Assembly: GCF_036088315.1 (NCBI RefSeq)
Contig: NZ_CP107996.1
Span: forward strand, 5,291,501 to 5,355,500
Length of the DNA: 64,000 nucleotides
Reading direction: 5' to 3'
Source of the DNA: Streptomyces sp. NBC_00344
GTDB lineage: Bacteria > Actinomycetota > Actinomycetes > Streptomycetales > Streptomycetaceae
The position numbers and the translations under genes are program-made. This document shows, one piece after another, positions 50,069 to 61,159 of this stretch (within the stretch, counting starts at the first letter, position 1; the number at the start of each line of letters is the position of its first letter). The notes beneath the pieces are model-generated. The model was not told where the DNA came from and did no database searches. It was given only the letters and a program-made list of their open reading frames with translations.

Positions 50069-50640
50069 CCGTACGCATCCTGCCCGCCGCGGGACGGACG
50101 GCCTCCCTGTGGAAGAACGGCGGGGGCACGACCCGGGAGGTCGCCGCCGGTCCCGAAGGCGCCGCGATGGACGACTTCGCCTGGCGGGTGAGCCTTGCGG
50201 AGGTCGGACGCGACGGCCCCTTCTCCGCGTTCCCCGGCGTCACCCGGACCCTGACGGTGGTCGAGGGCGCCGGAATGGATCTTGACGTGGACGGTGCCCG
50301 GCGGACGGTGGGCGAACGCTTCGTCCCACAGGACTTCGCCGGCGACGCGACCACGTATGGGTGGCTGCTTGCCGGCCCCGTGGTCAACCTCAATGTGATG
50401 TACCGCCGCGGGCTCGTCGACGCGCTGGTCTCGGTCGTACGGGGGCGGCTCACCTTCGGCGCGCCGCCCGGCACGACCGTGCTGGTCGTCGCACTGGACG
50501 GGACCGCGGCGCTCGAGGGCACGGGTACGGAGCTCGGGCCCTACGACGCGGCGTTGGTGACGGAGGCGGAGCCGGGAGTGCTGCGGGCCGACGGGCGCAC
50601 CGCGCTCGTCGTGTTCAGGCCCGGCTGCCCCGGCTGCTGA
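50065..50640 (+). CDS. HutD-family protein
   Basis: A 191-residue cupin-like protein. The HutD landmark is WKNGGGTTREV near residue 16, followed by FAWRVSLAEVGRDGPFSAFPGVTRTL. HutD proteins accompany histidine-use operons in many bacteria and may act as regulators that bind formiminoglutamate or urocanate-related ligands, but there are no hut genes here. It overlaps the VWA gene by 4 bases. Confidence 0.88.
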   Translation: MTVRILPAAGRTASLWKNGGGTTREVAAGPEGAAMDDFAWRVSLAEVGRDGPFSAFPGVTRTLTVVEGAGMDLDVDGARRTVGERFVPQDFAGDATTYGWLLAGPVVNLNVMYRRGLVDALVSVVRGRLTFGAPPGTTVLVVALDGTAALEGTGTELGPYDAALVTEAEPGVLRADGRTALVVFRPGCPGC

Positions 50641-50690
50641 GTGCGGCGCGGACCTGTGCCCGGCAGGGGCGTTGCGGCATAGTGGCGATC

Positions 50691-51065
50691 ATGACTTCGT
50701 TTGTGCGTCATGTGACCGTCGACTGCGCCGACGCCTACCGGCTGGGCAGTTTCTGGGCCAAGGTTCTCGATATCCCGCTGACGGAGGAGGACAAGCCCGG
50801 AGACCCCGAGGCGCTCATCCAGGCCCCGGGTTTCGGGCTGCTGTTCATCCAGGTCCCCGAGGCCAAGTCGGTGAAGAACCGCCTCCACATGGATCTGCAG
50901 CCGACGGACCGCACCAGGGAGGAGGAGATCGAGCGTCTGCTGACTCTCGGCGCCACTCTGGTGGAGGACCACCGCAGGCCGGACGGCCGCGGGTGGGCGA
51001 CGCTGGCCGACATCGAGGGCAATGAGTTCTGTGTGGAACGCAGCACGGGTGAGCGGTCCGCGTGA
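50691..51065 (+). CDS. VOC (glyoxalase-like) family protein
   Basis: A 124-residue VOC-fold protein starting at ATG 50691; CATAGT lies 7 bases upstream. It has FVRHVTVDCADAYRLGSFWAKVL at the start and the paired NRLHMDLQPTDRTREEEIERL and FCVERST ending. Its single betaalphabetabetabeta repeat pair is typical of stand-alone members. Substrate unknown. It is convergent with another VOC gene. Confidence 0.88.
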   Translation: MTSFVRHVTVDCADAYRLGSFWAKVLDIPLTEEDKPGDPEALIQAPGFGLLFIQVPEAKSVKNRLHMDLQPTDRTREEEIERLLTLGATLVEDHRRPDGRGWATLADIEGNEFCVERSTGERSA

Positions 51066-51078
51066 GCGCTCTGCCGGG

Positions 51079-51450
51079 TCAGTGACGGACCAGGCAGAAG
51101 GGGTGTCCGGCGGGATCCGCGTAGACCCGCCAGCCCTGTGCGCTGTCGTCGAGCAGATGGGCGCCCGCGTCGAGCACCTCCACCTCCGCACGGTCGAGGT
51201 CGGGCACCCCGAAGTCCAGATGGAACTGCTGCGGCCGGGTCGGGTCGGGCCAGGCGGGCGGACGGTGGTTCTCCGCGCGCTGGAAGGCCAGTACAAGCCC
51301 TGAACCGGTGTGCAGGGTGGACCAGCCGTCGCCGGTCGACCAGCGCGGGTCCGGCCGGTCGACACTGCCGCCGAGCACCGACTGGTAGAACGAGGCCAGT
51401 CCGGCGGGGTCGGGGCAGTCCAGGACTATGCACTGCAATGCGGCGATCAT
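51079..51450 (-). CDS. VOC (glyoxalase-like) family protein
   Basis: A 123-residue VOC protein starting at ATG 51450 (MIAALQCIVLDCPDPAGLASFYQSVLGG). It ends with FHLDFGVPDLDRAEVEVLDAGAHLLDD and GHPFCLVRH. Metal-ligand positions (His in FHLDF, Glu/His near the ends) are partly present. It is divergent from a ~600-base non-coding stretch and convergent with the other VOC gene. Substrate unknown. Confidence 0.85.
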   Translation of the reverse strand: MIAALQCIVLDCPDPAGLASFYQSVLGGSVDRPDPRWSTGDGWSTLHTGSGLVLAFQRAENHRPPAWPDPTRPQQFHLDFGVPDLDRAEVEVLDAGAHLLDDSAQGWRVYADPAGHPFCLVRH

Positions 51451-51888
51451 GTCCGGAATCCTAAGGGCTGTCCCGGGCGCCCCGTCCGGAAGTGCGGTAC
51501 CCGGGAGGGCCGTTGCCGGGCGGGTACGGGCAGACGGGCCGGGCCGCGTCCCGCACGGACGCGAGTCAGGGGAGTGAGGATCGCATTCGGCCGCCCACCG
51601 GGGGGCAACCGGTGATCCGCCCGGTGACCGACCGCACTTCCGTACGACCGGCGGCGCGCGGACGGATGGCGCGGCTTCCGCACGGCGGGTGAGGGCGGCG
51701 CCGGGCGGCCACGCGATCATCGAACGGCTCCGGAATCGACTCCCGCGCAGGCCAGGGCCACAAGATCATTCCAACTGTCTTTGCTGGTGGGCGAGTTGAC
51801 GTGGGATCGCCGAGCGGAGGCGCAGGCTCCGCGGAATGTGACCGCCGCCACGGTCCGAGGGGTCCGCGCATGCGGGCGTCGGGCGTGC
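51451..51888. other. Non-coding stretch upstream of the cold-shock gene
   Basis: About 440 bases between the VOC gene and the cold-shock promoter. The open frames there have no family-like sequence, ribosome sites or consistent codon pattern. I see nothing functional beyond the downstream promoter. Confidence 0.4.
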
Positions 51889-52058
51889 TAGGCTGACGCT
51901 GTTGCAGTTTTGGTACCCATGAACTTTATGTGCGCCTGACGGGAATGCTCCGACAGGCGCATTATTGTTTTCCGGCTTTCTCCGGATGGGGTTCAATGCG
52001 GCGACGCGGAATTCGTAAAGTGCGAATTTCCGGCACTGCACCTGTTGAGGAGAATGTT
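51889..52058 (+). promoter_or_regulatory. Promoter and long structured leader of the cold-shock gene
   Basis: TAGGCT at 51889-51894 is the likely -10, which gives a leader of about 155 bases. It holds two hairpins. One is GCGCCTG (51932-51938) with CAGGCGC (51954-51960), followed by a U-rich run. The second is GGAATTCG with CGAATTTCC around 52009-52030. The ribosome site TTGAGGAGA follows. This fits RNA-level control of a cold-shock mRNA. Confidence 0.5.
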
Positions 52059-52262
52059 ATGGCCACCGGTACCGTGAAGTGGTTCAACTCGGAAAAGGGC
52101 TTCGGCTTCATCGAGCAGGACGGCGGCGGCGCCGACGTCTTCGCCCACTACTCGAACATTGCCACCCAGGGCTTCCGTGAGCTCCAGGAGGGCCAGAAGG
52201 TCTCCTTCGACGTCACGCAGGGCCAGAAGGGCCCGCAGGCGGAGAACATCGTCCCGGCCTAA
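52059..52262 (+). CDS. Cold-shock protein (CspA family)
   Basis: A 67-residue single OB-fold protein. Both RNA-binding motifs are intact: KGFGFIEQ (RNP1) and DVFAHYS (RNP2). The start is [10 protein letters not shown] with a strong ribosome site. A long leader with two hairpins lies upstream, and a terminator separates it from a DEAD-box helicase gene. It likely acts as an RNA chaperone. Confidence 0.96.
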   Translation: MATGTVKWFNSEKGFGFIEQDGGGADVFAHYSNIATQGFRELQEGQKVSFDVTQGQKGPQAENIVPA

Positions 52263-52284
52263 TTGCCGGACGCGTACCTCGCTG

Positions 52285-52319
52285 ACCGGGGCCCGCACCT
52301 CAAAGGTGCGGGTCCCGGT
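52285..52319 (+). terminator. Hairpin terminator after the cold-shock gene
   Basis: A 16-base stem with one G-T pair: ACCGGGGCCCGCACCT (52285-52300) and its partner at 52304-52319, with a CAA loop. It lies 22 bases after the stop and 38 bases before the helicase start, so readthrough would couple the two genes. Confidence 0.8.
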
Positions 52320-52357
52320 TTGTGCTGTTCCCCATCTGGCAGGAAGGCAAAAACTGC

Positions 52358-53926
52358 ATGACCCGCTCCGCTGAACGCCCGGCACGCCCCGCACGCACCA
52401 GCCCGCCGAGGGGCCGAGGCAAGGCTCCCGCAAAGTCTCCGGCCCGCAAGGCGGCTCCCAGGCCTGCGGAATTCACGCTGCCGGAGACCATTACCCCCGC
52501 GCTGCCCGCCGTCGAGGCCTTCGCCGAGCTGGACATGCCCGCCGCCCTGCTGAAGACCCTCGGGGCCCAGGGCGTCACCGCCCCCTTCCCGATCCAGGCC
52601 GCGACGCTGCCGAACTCCCTCGCGGGCCGTGATCTCCTCGGCCGTGGACGCACGGGGTCCGGCAAGACCCTTGCCTTCGGCCTCGCGCTGCTGGCCCGCA
52701 CCGCCGGCCGGCGTGCCGAACCGCGCGCCCCCCTAGCCCTGGTGCTGGTGCCCACCCGCGAACTCGCGCAGCAGGTCACCGACGCGCTGACGCCGTACGC
52801 CACCTCGGTGAATCTGCGGCTGACCACCGTGGTGGGCGGTATGTCCATCTCCCGGCAGACCGGTGCGCTGCGCCGTGGTGCCGAGGTGCTGGTGGCCACC
52901 CCCGGGCGGCTGAAGGACCTCATCGAACGCGGCGACTGCCGCCTCGACCAGGTCGGCATCACCGTGCTCGACGAGGCGGACCAGATGGCGGACATGGGGT
53001 TCATGCCGCAGGTCACCGCGCTGCTCAAGCAGGTCGAGCCCGACGGGCAGCGGATGCTGTTCTCGGCCACCCTCGACAAGAACATCGACCGCCTGGTGAA
53101 GATGTTCCTGACCGACCCGGTGGTGCACTCCGTCGACCCGTCGGCGGGCGCGGTCACCACCATGGACCACCATGTGCTGTACATCGCGGACGAGACCGAC
53201 AAGAAGGCGGTGACCACCCGGATCGCGGCCCGCGACGGCCGGGTGCTCCTCTTCCTGGACACCAAGCGTTCGGTGGACCGGCTGGTGAAGCGACTGCTCG
53301 CCAGCGGTGTGCGGGCGGGCGGACTGCACGGCGGCCGTTCCCAGCCGCAGCGCAACCGCACCCTCGACCAGTTCAAGAACGGCCTGGTCAACGTGCTGGT
53401 CGCGACGAACGTCGCCGCACGAGGCATCCACATCGACGACCTCGACCTGGTCGTCAACGTGGACCCGCCGACCGATCACAAGGACTACGTCCACCGTGGT
53501 GGGCGCACCGCCCGCGCCGGTGAGTCCGGCAGCGTCGTCACGCTGGTGCTCCCCGAGCAGAAGCGGGAGATGACCCGGCTGATGTCGGACGCCGGCATCA
53601 CTCCGCGCACCGCCCGGGTCAAGTCCAGTGACGAGGAGCTCACCCGGATCACCGGGGCGCGTGAGCCCTCCGGCGTGGCCGTCGTCATCGACGTACCGCA
53701 GCAGGCGGCGCAGCCGCAGCGGCGCTCCCGGCCGAGCAGGCCCGCGGCGGGTGCCACCGCCGGGTCCGGCCAGCCCGGTCGTGGTGGCCGTGGCCGCAGG
53801 GGCGGTCAGGGGCAGGGCCAGGGCGGTCAGGGCCGCAGCGCGCAGGGCGGTCAGAGCCGTGGCGCGGCCGGTCGAGGTGTGCAGGGCCGCGGTGGACAGC
53901 AGGGCGGCCGACGGGCCGCTGCCTGA
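52358..53926 (+). CDS. DEAD-box RNA helicase
   Basis: A 522-residue helicase starting at ATG 52358 after AGGAAGG. All motifs are present: Q-motif region, I (GRTGSGKT), Ia PTRELAQQ, II DEAD in VLDEADQM, III SAT, and VI HRGGRTARAG. The basic Pro/Ala N-terminus and the Gly/Gln/Arg-rich tail (~75 residues) are probably RNA-binding. Position directly after a cold-shock gene suggests a shared role in low-temperature RNA structure. Confidence 0.95.
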   Translation: MTRSAERPARPARTSPPRGRGKAPAKSPARKAAPRPAEFTLPETITPALPAVEAFAELDMPAALLKTLGAQGVTAPFPIQAATLPNSLAGRDLLGRGRTGSGKTLAFGLALLARTAGRRAEPRAPLALVLVPTRELAQQVTDALTPYATSVNLRLTTVVGGMSISRQTGALRRGAEVLVATPGRLKDLIERGDCRLDQVGITVLDEADQMADMGFMPQVTALLKQVEPDGQRMLFSATLDKNIDRLVKMFLTDPVVHSVDPSAGAVTTMDHHVLYIADETDKKAVTTRIAARDGRVLLFLDTKRSVDRLVKRLLASGVRAGGLHGGRSQPQRNRTLDQFKNGLVNVLVATNVAARGIHIDDLDLVVNVDPPTDHKDYVHRGGRTARAGESGSVVTLVLPEQKREMTRLMSDAGITPRTARVKSSDEELTRITGAREPSGVAVVIDVPQQAAQPQRRSRPSRPAAGATAGSGQPGRGGRGRRGGQGQGQGGQGRSAQGGQSRGAAGRGVQGRGGQQGGRRAAA

Positions 53927-54010
53927 GATACGGCGATCCGAAGCGGTCGTCCGGGGCGCGTGAGGTGCGGGGGCCCGCCTCCGCCCCGCCCCCGGAGACC
54001 TCCGGGCAGC

Positions 54011-54052
54011 GGAAGGGGCTGAACCGGGCAGATGCCCGGTTCAGCCCCTTCC
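54011..54052 (+). terminator. Strong hairpin terminator after the helicase
   Basis: A perfect 20-base-pair stem pairs 54011-54030 with 54033-54052 around a two-base GA turn. It lies 84 bases after the helicase stop. Confidence 0.85.
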
Positions 54053-54212
54053 TGCGTCGTGTCCCCAGGGGCGCGGCGGTGTCTGCCCGGTCCGGTCACC
54101 ACCACCGCACAGCCCGCCGGACACCCGGTCCGCACGGCCCCGGCAGACCGGGACCGCACCCCCGCGTCCGGACACCGTGCCCCGGGCGCGGCTCCCGGGC
54201 TCCCCGCGGCGC

Positions 54213-55983
<1,771 letters not shown>

Positions 55984-56020
55984 CGCCGGCCCGGACGAGC
56001 CGGCGGAACTGCCCGGACGC

Positions 56021-56053
56021 GCTTTAGTCCAACAGCTGTCCCCGCTTTGTCCA
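56021..56053. promoter_or_regulatory. Half-sites upstream of the GH101 gene similar to the AraC operator
   Basis: On the minus strand TGGACAAAG (from 56053) and TGGACTAAAG (from 56031) lie 22 bases apart. The first is identical to one of the direct repeats between the GH35 and AraC genes. They sit 67-99 bases before the GH101 start, where an activator could act. Confidence 0.5.
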
Positions 56054-56119
56054 TAGGCCTGTACGCCCGGCTCCTCCATCGTGACGTGCACGGATGATCG
56101 TCGCGATGGAGGAGCGAGC

Positions 56120-59100
56120 GTGTACCCAGCAGAGCGAGGTCCCAGCCGCAGGACCGTTGTAGCCGCCACGGCCGTGTCCGGTGCCGCCGCGGCATTCATC
56201 ACCCCGTCCGCCCGGGCGGCGGAGGCCGGAGCCGGCCCGGTCCTGCGCTCCACGGCCCTCGACGTCCGCGTCGACAGCGGATTCCCGAGGATCGTCTCGT
56301 ACACCGACAGGGAGACCGGCGCACTGCTGCACGGGCAGCCCGACCCGGTCACATCGGTACTGATCGACGGGGTGGCGCACACCCCTGAGGTCACCTCACA
56401 TCCGGGACGGGACCGGATCGCCTACATCCTGGCTTTCGACGGAGGCACCGAGATCCATGCCGAGATCCGGGTCGAAGGCCGGCGGGCGGACTGGCGGATC
56501 ACCCGGATAGCGGAGACCGCGGCCCTTCGCGTCGGGACGCTGCAGATACCGGGGCTCGCCTTCCTCTCCGTGCGCAGCGACCAGCCTGGGGCCGTGCTGC
56601 TCGCCGCGAGACTCGACCTCGACAAGGCGAAGAGCGGCGACACCCTGGTGAAGGTCACCGCCGACAGCCCCGCGGACCCGGCGGCACTCGGCTGCGCGTA
56701 CGCCGTCGTCGCGCACGACCGCCTGGGCGGGGCCGTCGAGACCAACACCGTGTACGACAAGCCCGACAGCGCCGCGGGTACCACCTGGGAGAACGGCAGG
56801 CTCTGGCGGCAGACCGTACGCAAGGACGGTTACACCGAAGCGCGTCTCGCCTGCGGCCAGTGGACGCACCGGGCGGCGACCGCACCCGTGGACGCCACCG
56901 AACCGCTGCCCCGGGCGACGGTCGTCCTCACCGGGGACCGCAACGGCGACGGCGTCGTCGACTGGCAGGACGCCGCCATCGCCTTCCGCGACATCATGGT
57001 GAACCCGCTCGGCGCGGACGAGACCCACCTGCGAGTCGTCCCGCACATCCCCTTCAACTTCGCCTCACAGGCGACCAACCCCTTCCTCGCGACGCTCGAC
57101 CACGTCAAGCGGATCTCGCTCGCCACGGACGGGCTGCGGCAGTACACCCTGCTCAAGGGCTACCAGTCGGAAGGACACGACTCCGCCCACCCCGACTACG
57201 CGGGCAACTACAACAAGCGGGCCGGCGGCCTCGACGACATGAACACACTGGTCCGCGAAGGCCGCGCGTGGAACAGCGACTTCGGCGTACACGTCAACGC
57301 CACCGAGTCGTACCCGGTGGCGCACGCCTTCTCCGAGGAGCTCGTCGACACGTCCGACAAACAGTGGGACTGGCTCGACCAGTCCTACCGCATCGACGCA
57401 CGGCGCGACCTGGTCTCCGGAGACATCATCAAGCGGTTCCAGGACCTGCGCGACGACACCGACCCGGCGCTCAACACGGTCTACCTCGACGTCTTCCGCG
57501 AGTCCGGATGGAATTCCGACCGCCTCCAGCGGGCCCTGCGAGACCAGGGCTGGCTGGTGTCCTCCGAATGGGGGCACGGCCTGGAACGCTCCTCGCTCTG
57601 GTCGCACTGGGCCAACGAGACCGACTACGGCGGCGACACCTCACGCGGGATCAACTCACAGCTGATCCGTTTCATCCGCAACCACCAGAAGGACGTCTTC
57701 GCCAACAAATGGCCCACCCTGCTCGGCGCCGGGCGCATGGGCAACTTCGAGGGCTGGGTCGGCAAGACCGACTGGAACGCCTTCTACGACATCGTCTGGA
57801 CCGAGGCCCTGCCCGCCAAATACCTCCAGGCCTATCCGGTCAAGCGGTGGACCGACCACGAGATCACCTTCTTCGGGCCCACCGCCACCGTCGTCGACGA
57901 CAAGGACGGCGAACGGCGCATCACCACCGACGGACGGGTCGTCCACACAGGCGGCAGTTATCTGCTGCCGTGGGAGCCGCGCAGGGCGACCGACCCGGCA
58001 AAGCTCTACCACTACAACCCGAATGGCGGTACCACCACCTGGCAGCTGCCGCGCGGCTGGTCCGGGGACTCCCGCGTGGCTCTCTACCGGCTCACCGACC
58101 AGGGCCGCGTGCACGAACGCGATCTGCCGGTCCGCTCCGGGAAAGTGACCGTGGACTCGGCCGCCGGTCAGCCGTACGTGCTGTACCGCCACCGGGCGGG
58201 CGCCCTCGCGTCGCCGCGATGGGGGCAGGGCACACCGGTGTACGACCCCGGGTTCAACTCCGGCTCCCTCCACGGATGGCGGACCGAGGGCCCGGCATCG
58301 GTGGTGCGCAACGAACTCGGCGACTACGAACTGGTCGTCGCGGCAGGTGCCGCCGCCACCGTCGGTCAGCGGCTCGGCCGGCTCCCCGCGGGGACATACA
58401 CCGCCTCCGTACAGGTCGACATCGGAAAGAAGGCGGGAGAGCGGCGCCGAGCGGCCCTGGAGATCCGCACCGCGGACGGAATCACCGCCGCCAACTGGAC
58501 CGACGTGTCCTGCGCCGGCAACTACGTCGCCGCCGACCGCAAGCACGACTCCCGCTTCCAGCGGATGTCCACCGTCTTCACCGTGCCCGGAGGCGGCGGC
58601 CGGGCCGACCTCGTGCTGAGGGCCGCGGCCGGCGACGCGCAGGTGCGCTTCGACAACCTCCGCATCACCCCGACCGCACCCACCGGCCGGCCCGGCGCAC
58701 TGGCCTTCGAGGACTTCGAGAACGTCCCGCAGGGCTGGGGAGTCTTCGTCAAGGGCGACGCCGGTGGCTCGACCGACCCGCGGACCCACATCGCCCAACG
58801 GCACGCCCGGTTCACCCAGCGCGGCTGGAACGGCAAGGCCATCGACGACGTCATCGACGCCGGCCAGTCGCTCAAGTCCCGCGGGGAGAACACCGGACTG
58901 GTGTACCGGACCGTGCAGCACACCGTCCGCTTCGAGCCGGGCAGGCGCTACCGGGTCTCCTTCCGGTACGAGAACGACACCGCAGACCAGTACGCCTGGA
59001 TCACCGGCGCCGACGGGCCCACGGCGCACGAACTCGAACGCACCCCGTTGCCGGTGGCCACCGAACCGACTCTGCTGAGCTACGAGTTCACCGCGCCGGA

Positions 59101-59194
59101 CACCGGGGACAGCTGGGTCGGGCTGCGCAAGACGGGCGACGACGGTGTCGCCGAGTTCGCCCTGGACGCCTTCGAGGTACGCGAGGTGCGGTGA
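56120..59194 (+). CDS. Endo-alpha-N-acetylgalactosaminidase (GH101), Tat-exported
   Basis: A 1,024-residue glycosidase that removes Gal-beta-1,3-GalNAc from Ser/Thr of O-glycoproteins. GTG 56120 has GGAGGAG upstream. The signal begins PSRRTVVAATA (a twin-arginine type) and ends near PSARAAEAG. The catalytic barrel spans ~270-640: the likely nucleophile is Asp457 in VYLDVFRESGW and the acid/base is likely Glu483 in SSEWGHGLE. The C-terminal ~330 residues form jelly-roll domains (two similar modules of ~150 residues) that may bind carbohydrate. Confidence 0.93.
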   Translation: MYPAERGPSRRTVVAATAVSGAAAAFITPSARAAEAGAGPVLRSTALDVRVDSGFPRIVSYTDRETGALLHGQPDPVTSVLIDGVAHTPEVTSHPGRDRIAYILAFDGGTEIHAEIRVEGRRADWRITRIAETAALRVGTLQIPGLAFLSVRSDQPGAVLLAARLDLDKAKSGDTLVKVTADSPADPAALGCAYAVVAHDRLGGAVETNTVYDKPDSAAGTTWENGRLWRQTVRKDGYTEARLACGQWTHRAATAPVDATEPLPRATVVLTGDRNGDGVVDWQDAAIAFRDIMVNPLGADETHLRVVPHIPFNFASQATNPFLATLDHVKRISLATDGLRQYTLLKGYQSEGHDSAHPDYAGNYNKRAGGLDDMNTLVREGRAWNSDFGVHVNATESYPVAHAFSEELVDTSDKQWDWLDQSYRIDARRDLVSGDIIKRFQDLRDDTDPALNTVYLDVFRESGWNSDRLQRALRDQGWLVSSEWGHGLERSSLWSHWANETDYGGDTSRGINSQLIRFIRNHQKDVFANKWPTLLGAGRMGNFEGWVGKTDWNAFYDIVWTEALPAKYLQAYPVKRWTDHEITFFGPTATVVDDKDGERRITTDGRVVHTGGSYLLPWEPRRATDPAKLYHYNPNGGTTTWQLPRGWSGDSRVALYRLTDQGRVHERDLPVRSGKVTVDSAAGQPYVLYRHRAGALASPRWGQGTPVYDPGFNSGSLHGWRTEGPASVVRNELGDYELVVAAGAAATVGQRLGRLPAGTYTASVQVDIGKKAGERRRAALEIRTADGITAANWTDVSCAGNYVAADRKHDSRFQRMSTVFTVPGGGGRADLVLRAAAGDAQVRFDNLRITPTAPTGRPGALAFEDFENVPQGWGVFVKGDAGGSTDPRTHIAQRHARFTQRGWNGKAIDDVIDAGQSLKSRGENTGLVYRTVQHTVRFEPGRRYRVSFRYENDTADQYAWITGADGPTAHELERTPLPVATEPTLLSYEFTAPDTGDSWVGLRKTGDDGVAEFALDAFEVREVR

Positions 59195-59325
59195 GCGGGG
59201 CCGGCCGAAGGAGAGGGCTCCCGTCCCAAACGGCGCCGGCCGAGGAGAGGAAGCCGGGCGGCGCGCCCCCTCCAGTCAAGCGCAGCTGACGCCGATCGGG
59301 GGCGTGTCCGAGCAGAGTCACCGCA

Positions 59326-61065
59326 TCACACCGGCGGGCGGGGTGGGCCGAGAAGCAACCGCGGCTCACCCGCGCCCGCCAGCTCCAGCACCCACACCTC
59401 GTTCTCACCCTCCCGCAGCACCGGGCCCGGCACGTACAGCGAATCCTGCGGCCCCGCCGACCAGTAGCGGCCCAGCCCGAAGCCGTTCACCCAGACGAAC
59501 CCCCGTACCCAGCCCGGCAGTTCCAGGGTGGCGTCCCCGGCGCCCCGCACCTCGAACACCCCCCGGTACAGGCCCCTCGCCCCGCTCTCCGCGGGACGGA
59601 AGGGCAGCGCCGCGACCGCCACCGCATCGTCGAGGGCATCCAGTCGCAACCCGCGGGCCCGTACCCCGTGCAGATACTGACGCTCGTGCAGCACCCCTCC
59701 GGTGATCCCCTTGGACTCACCCAGCCGCGGCCCGTAGTTGACCCGGCCCAGCGACTCCACCCACAACTCCACCGACGCCGGCCCCGCCACCGGTGCGCCC
59801 AGCCCGGTACGCACCCCGTCCACGTACAGCACCGCCACATCACGCAGACCGCGGACCGTCAGCGGATACGGCTGCCGCGGTCCCGGCACTGCGACCCGGT
59901 AGCGGACCACCCCGCGATCCACATCCAGGTCCTCGAACGTCGGCGGACGCCCCGCCTCGTGCTCCGGCCCGCCGAGCGCGTCCATCACCGCGTCCAGCGG
60001 CACCCAGTCGGACAGCCAGGCCTCCACCCGGACGCCCAGCACGGCTGGGGCCGGCGGCAGAGCAGGCGGCGGAGCGTCCAGATACTCCGCCAGGACCTCA
60101 CGGAACAGCCAGAACTTCTCCGTCGGCCGCCCGTACTCGTCGACGGGCGCCCCGTAGTCGTACGACGTCACCGTCGGCTCGAGCTCACCGTCATGCAGGT
60201 CACCGGACCGGTTGGCGCCCGCCCAGCCGGCGAAGTTCGTCCCGCCGTGCGCCATGTACAGATTGACCGACGCACCGCACTCCAGGATCTCCCGCAGCGC
60301 TCCCGACGCCTCGGCGGCATCCCGCACCACGGGCTCCGAGCCCCAGTGGTCGAACCAGCCGCACCAGAACTCCATGCACATCAGCGGGCCCTTCGGACGA
60401 TGGCGGCGCAGCACGGCGAAACCCTCGCGCGCGCCCGCGCCGAAGTTCGCCGTGGCCGGCACGCCGGGCACCGAACCGCCCGTCAGCATGTGGTCCTCGG
60501 GGCCGTCCGACGTGAACAGCGGCACGCTCACCCCGCGGTCACGGAGCAGGCCGGCCAGATGACGCAGATACACCTGGTCCGAGCCGTAGCTGCCGTACTC
60601 GTTCTCCACCTGCACCATGATCACCGGGCCGCCCCGGTCGATCTGCCGGGGCACCACCTCGTGCAGCAGATGATGGAACCAGCCGCCGACCGCGCGCAGA
60701 TACTCCGCGTCACGGGTCCGCACCCGGTTCCCCAGCGCTCCGGTGAGCCAGTGCGGCAGCCCGCCGTTCTCCCACTCGGCGCAGATGTAGGGGCCCGGGC
60801 GCACCACCGCCCACAGCCCGGCCCGCTGCGCGGCGTCCAGGAAACGGCCGAGCGCCTGCACATCATGGAACCGGCCCTGCTGCGGCTCATGCAGATTCCA
60901 CGGCACATAGGTCTCCACCGTGTTGAGCCCCATGGCCCGCAGCATCGACAGACGGTGCCCCCACTGCCCCTCGTGCACCCGGAAATAGTGCAGCGCCCCC
61001 GACAGCAGCCGGACCGGCCGGCCGTCCATCCGGAAGTCCTCGTCATCCACAGTGAAATCAGCCAC
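59326..61065 (-). CDS. Beta-galactosidase (GH35)
   Basis: A 579-residue GH35 enzyme with the acid/base Glu156 in ENEYG and the nucleophile Glu232 in CMEFWCGWFDHWG. GRPGPYICAEWENGG and the start VADFTVDDEDFRMDGRP are typical. GTG 61065 is preferred; ATG 61101 would place the coding region over the AraC half-sites. There is no signal peptide, so it acts inside the cell, probably on imported beta-galactosides. It is convergent with GH101 and divergent from the AraC regulator. Confidence 0.95.
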   Translation of the reverse strand: MADFTVDDEDFRMDGRPVRLLSGALHYFRVHEGQWGHRLSMLRAMGLNTVETYVPWNLHEPQQGRFHDVQALGRFLDAAQRAGLWAVVRPGPYICAEWENGGLPHWLTGALGNRVRTRDAEYLRAVGGWFHHLLHEVVPRQIDRGGPVIMVQVENEYGSYGSDQVYLRHLAGLLRDRGVSVPLFTSDGPEDHMLTGGSVPGVPATANFGAGAREGFAVLRRHRPKGPLMCMEFWCGWFDHWGSEPVVRDAAEASGALREILECGASVNLYMAHGGTNFAGWAGANRSGDLHDGELEPTVTSYDYGAPVDEYGRPTEKFWLFREVLAEYLDAPPPALPPAPAVLGVRVEAWLSDWVPLDAVMDALGGPEHEAGRPPTFEDLDVDRGVVRYRVAVPGPRQPYPLTVRGLRDVAVLYVDGVRTGLGAPVAGPASVELWVESLGRVNYGPRLGESKGITGGVLHERQYLHGVRARGLRLDALDDAVAVAALPFRPAESGARGLYRGVFEVRGAGDATLELPGWVRGFVWVNGFGLGRYWSAGPQDSLYVPGPVLREGENEVWVLELAGAGEPRLLLGPPRPPV

Positions 61066-61100
61066 GCTGCCACCCTGAAGCCTGGCGGTGGCCCGGTCCA

Positions 61101-61137
61101 TGGACAAAGATCGACGCCCATTGGACGAAGAACGACG
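61101..61137. promoter_or_regulatory. 21-base-spaced direct repeats, AraC-type half-sites
   Basis: TGGACAAAGATCGACG (61101) and TGGACGAAGAACGACG (61122) match at 14 of 16 positions, with exactly 21 bases between starts (two helical turns). This is the classic spacing of AraC-family tandem half-sites. They lie between the divergent GH35 and AraC genes. Confidence 0.6.
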
Positions 61138-61159
61138 AGGCGGGGAGGGCGGAGAGCCG

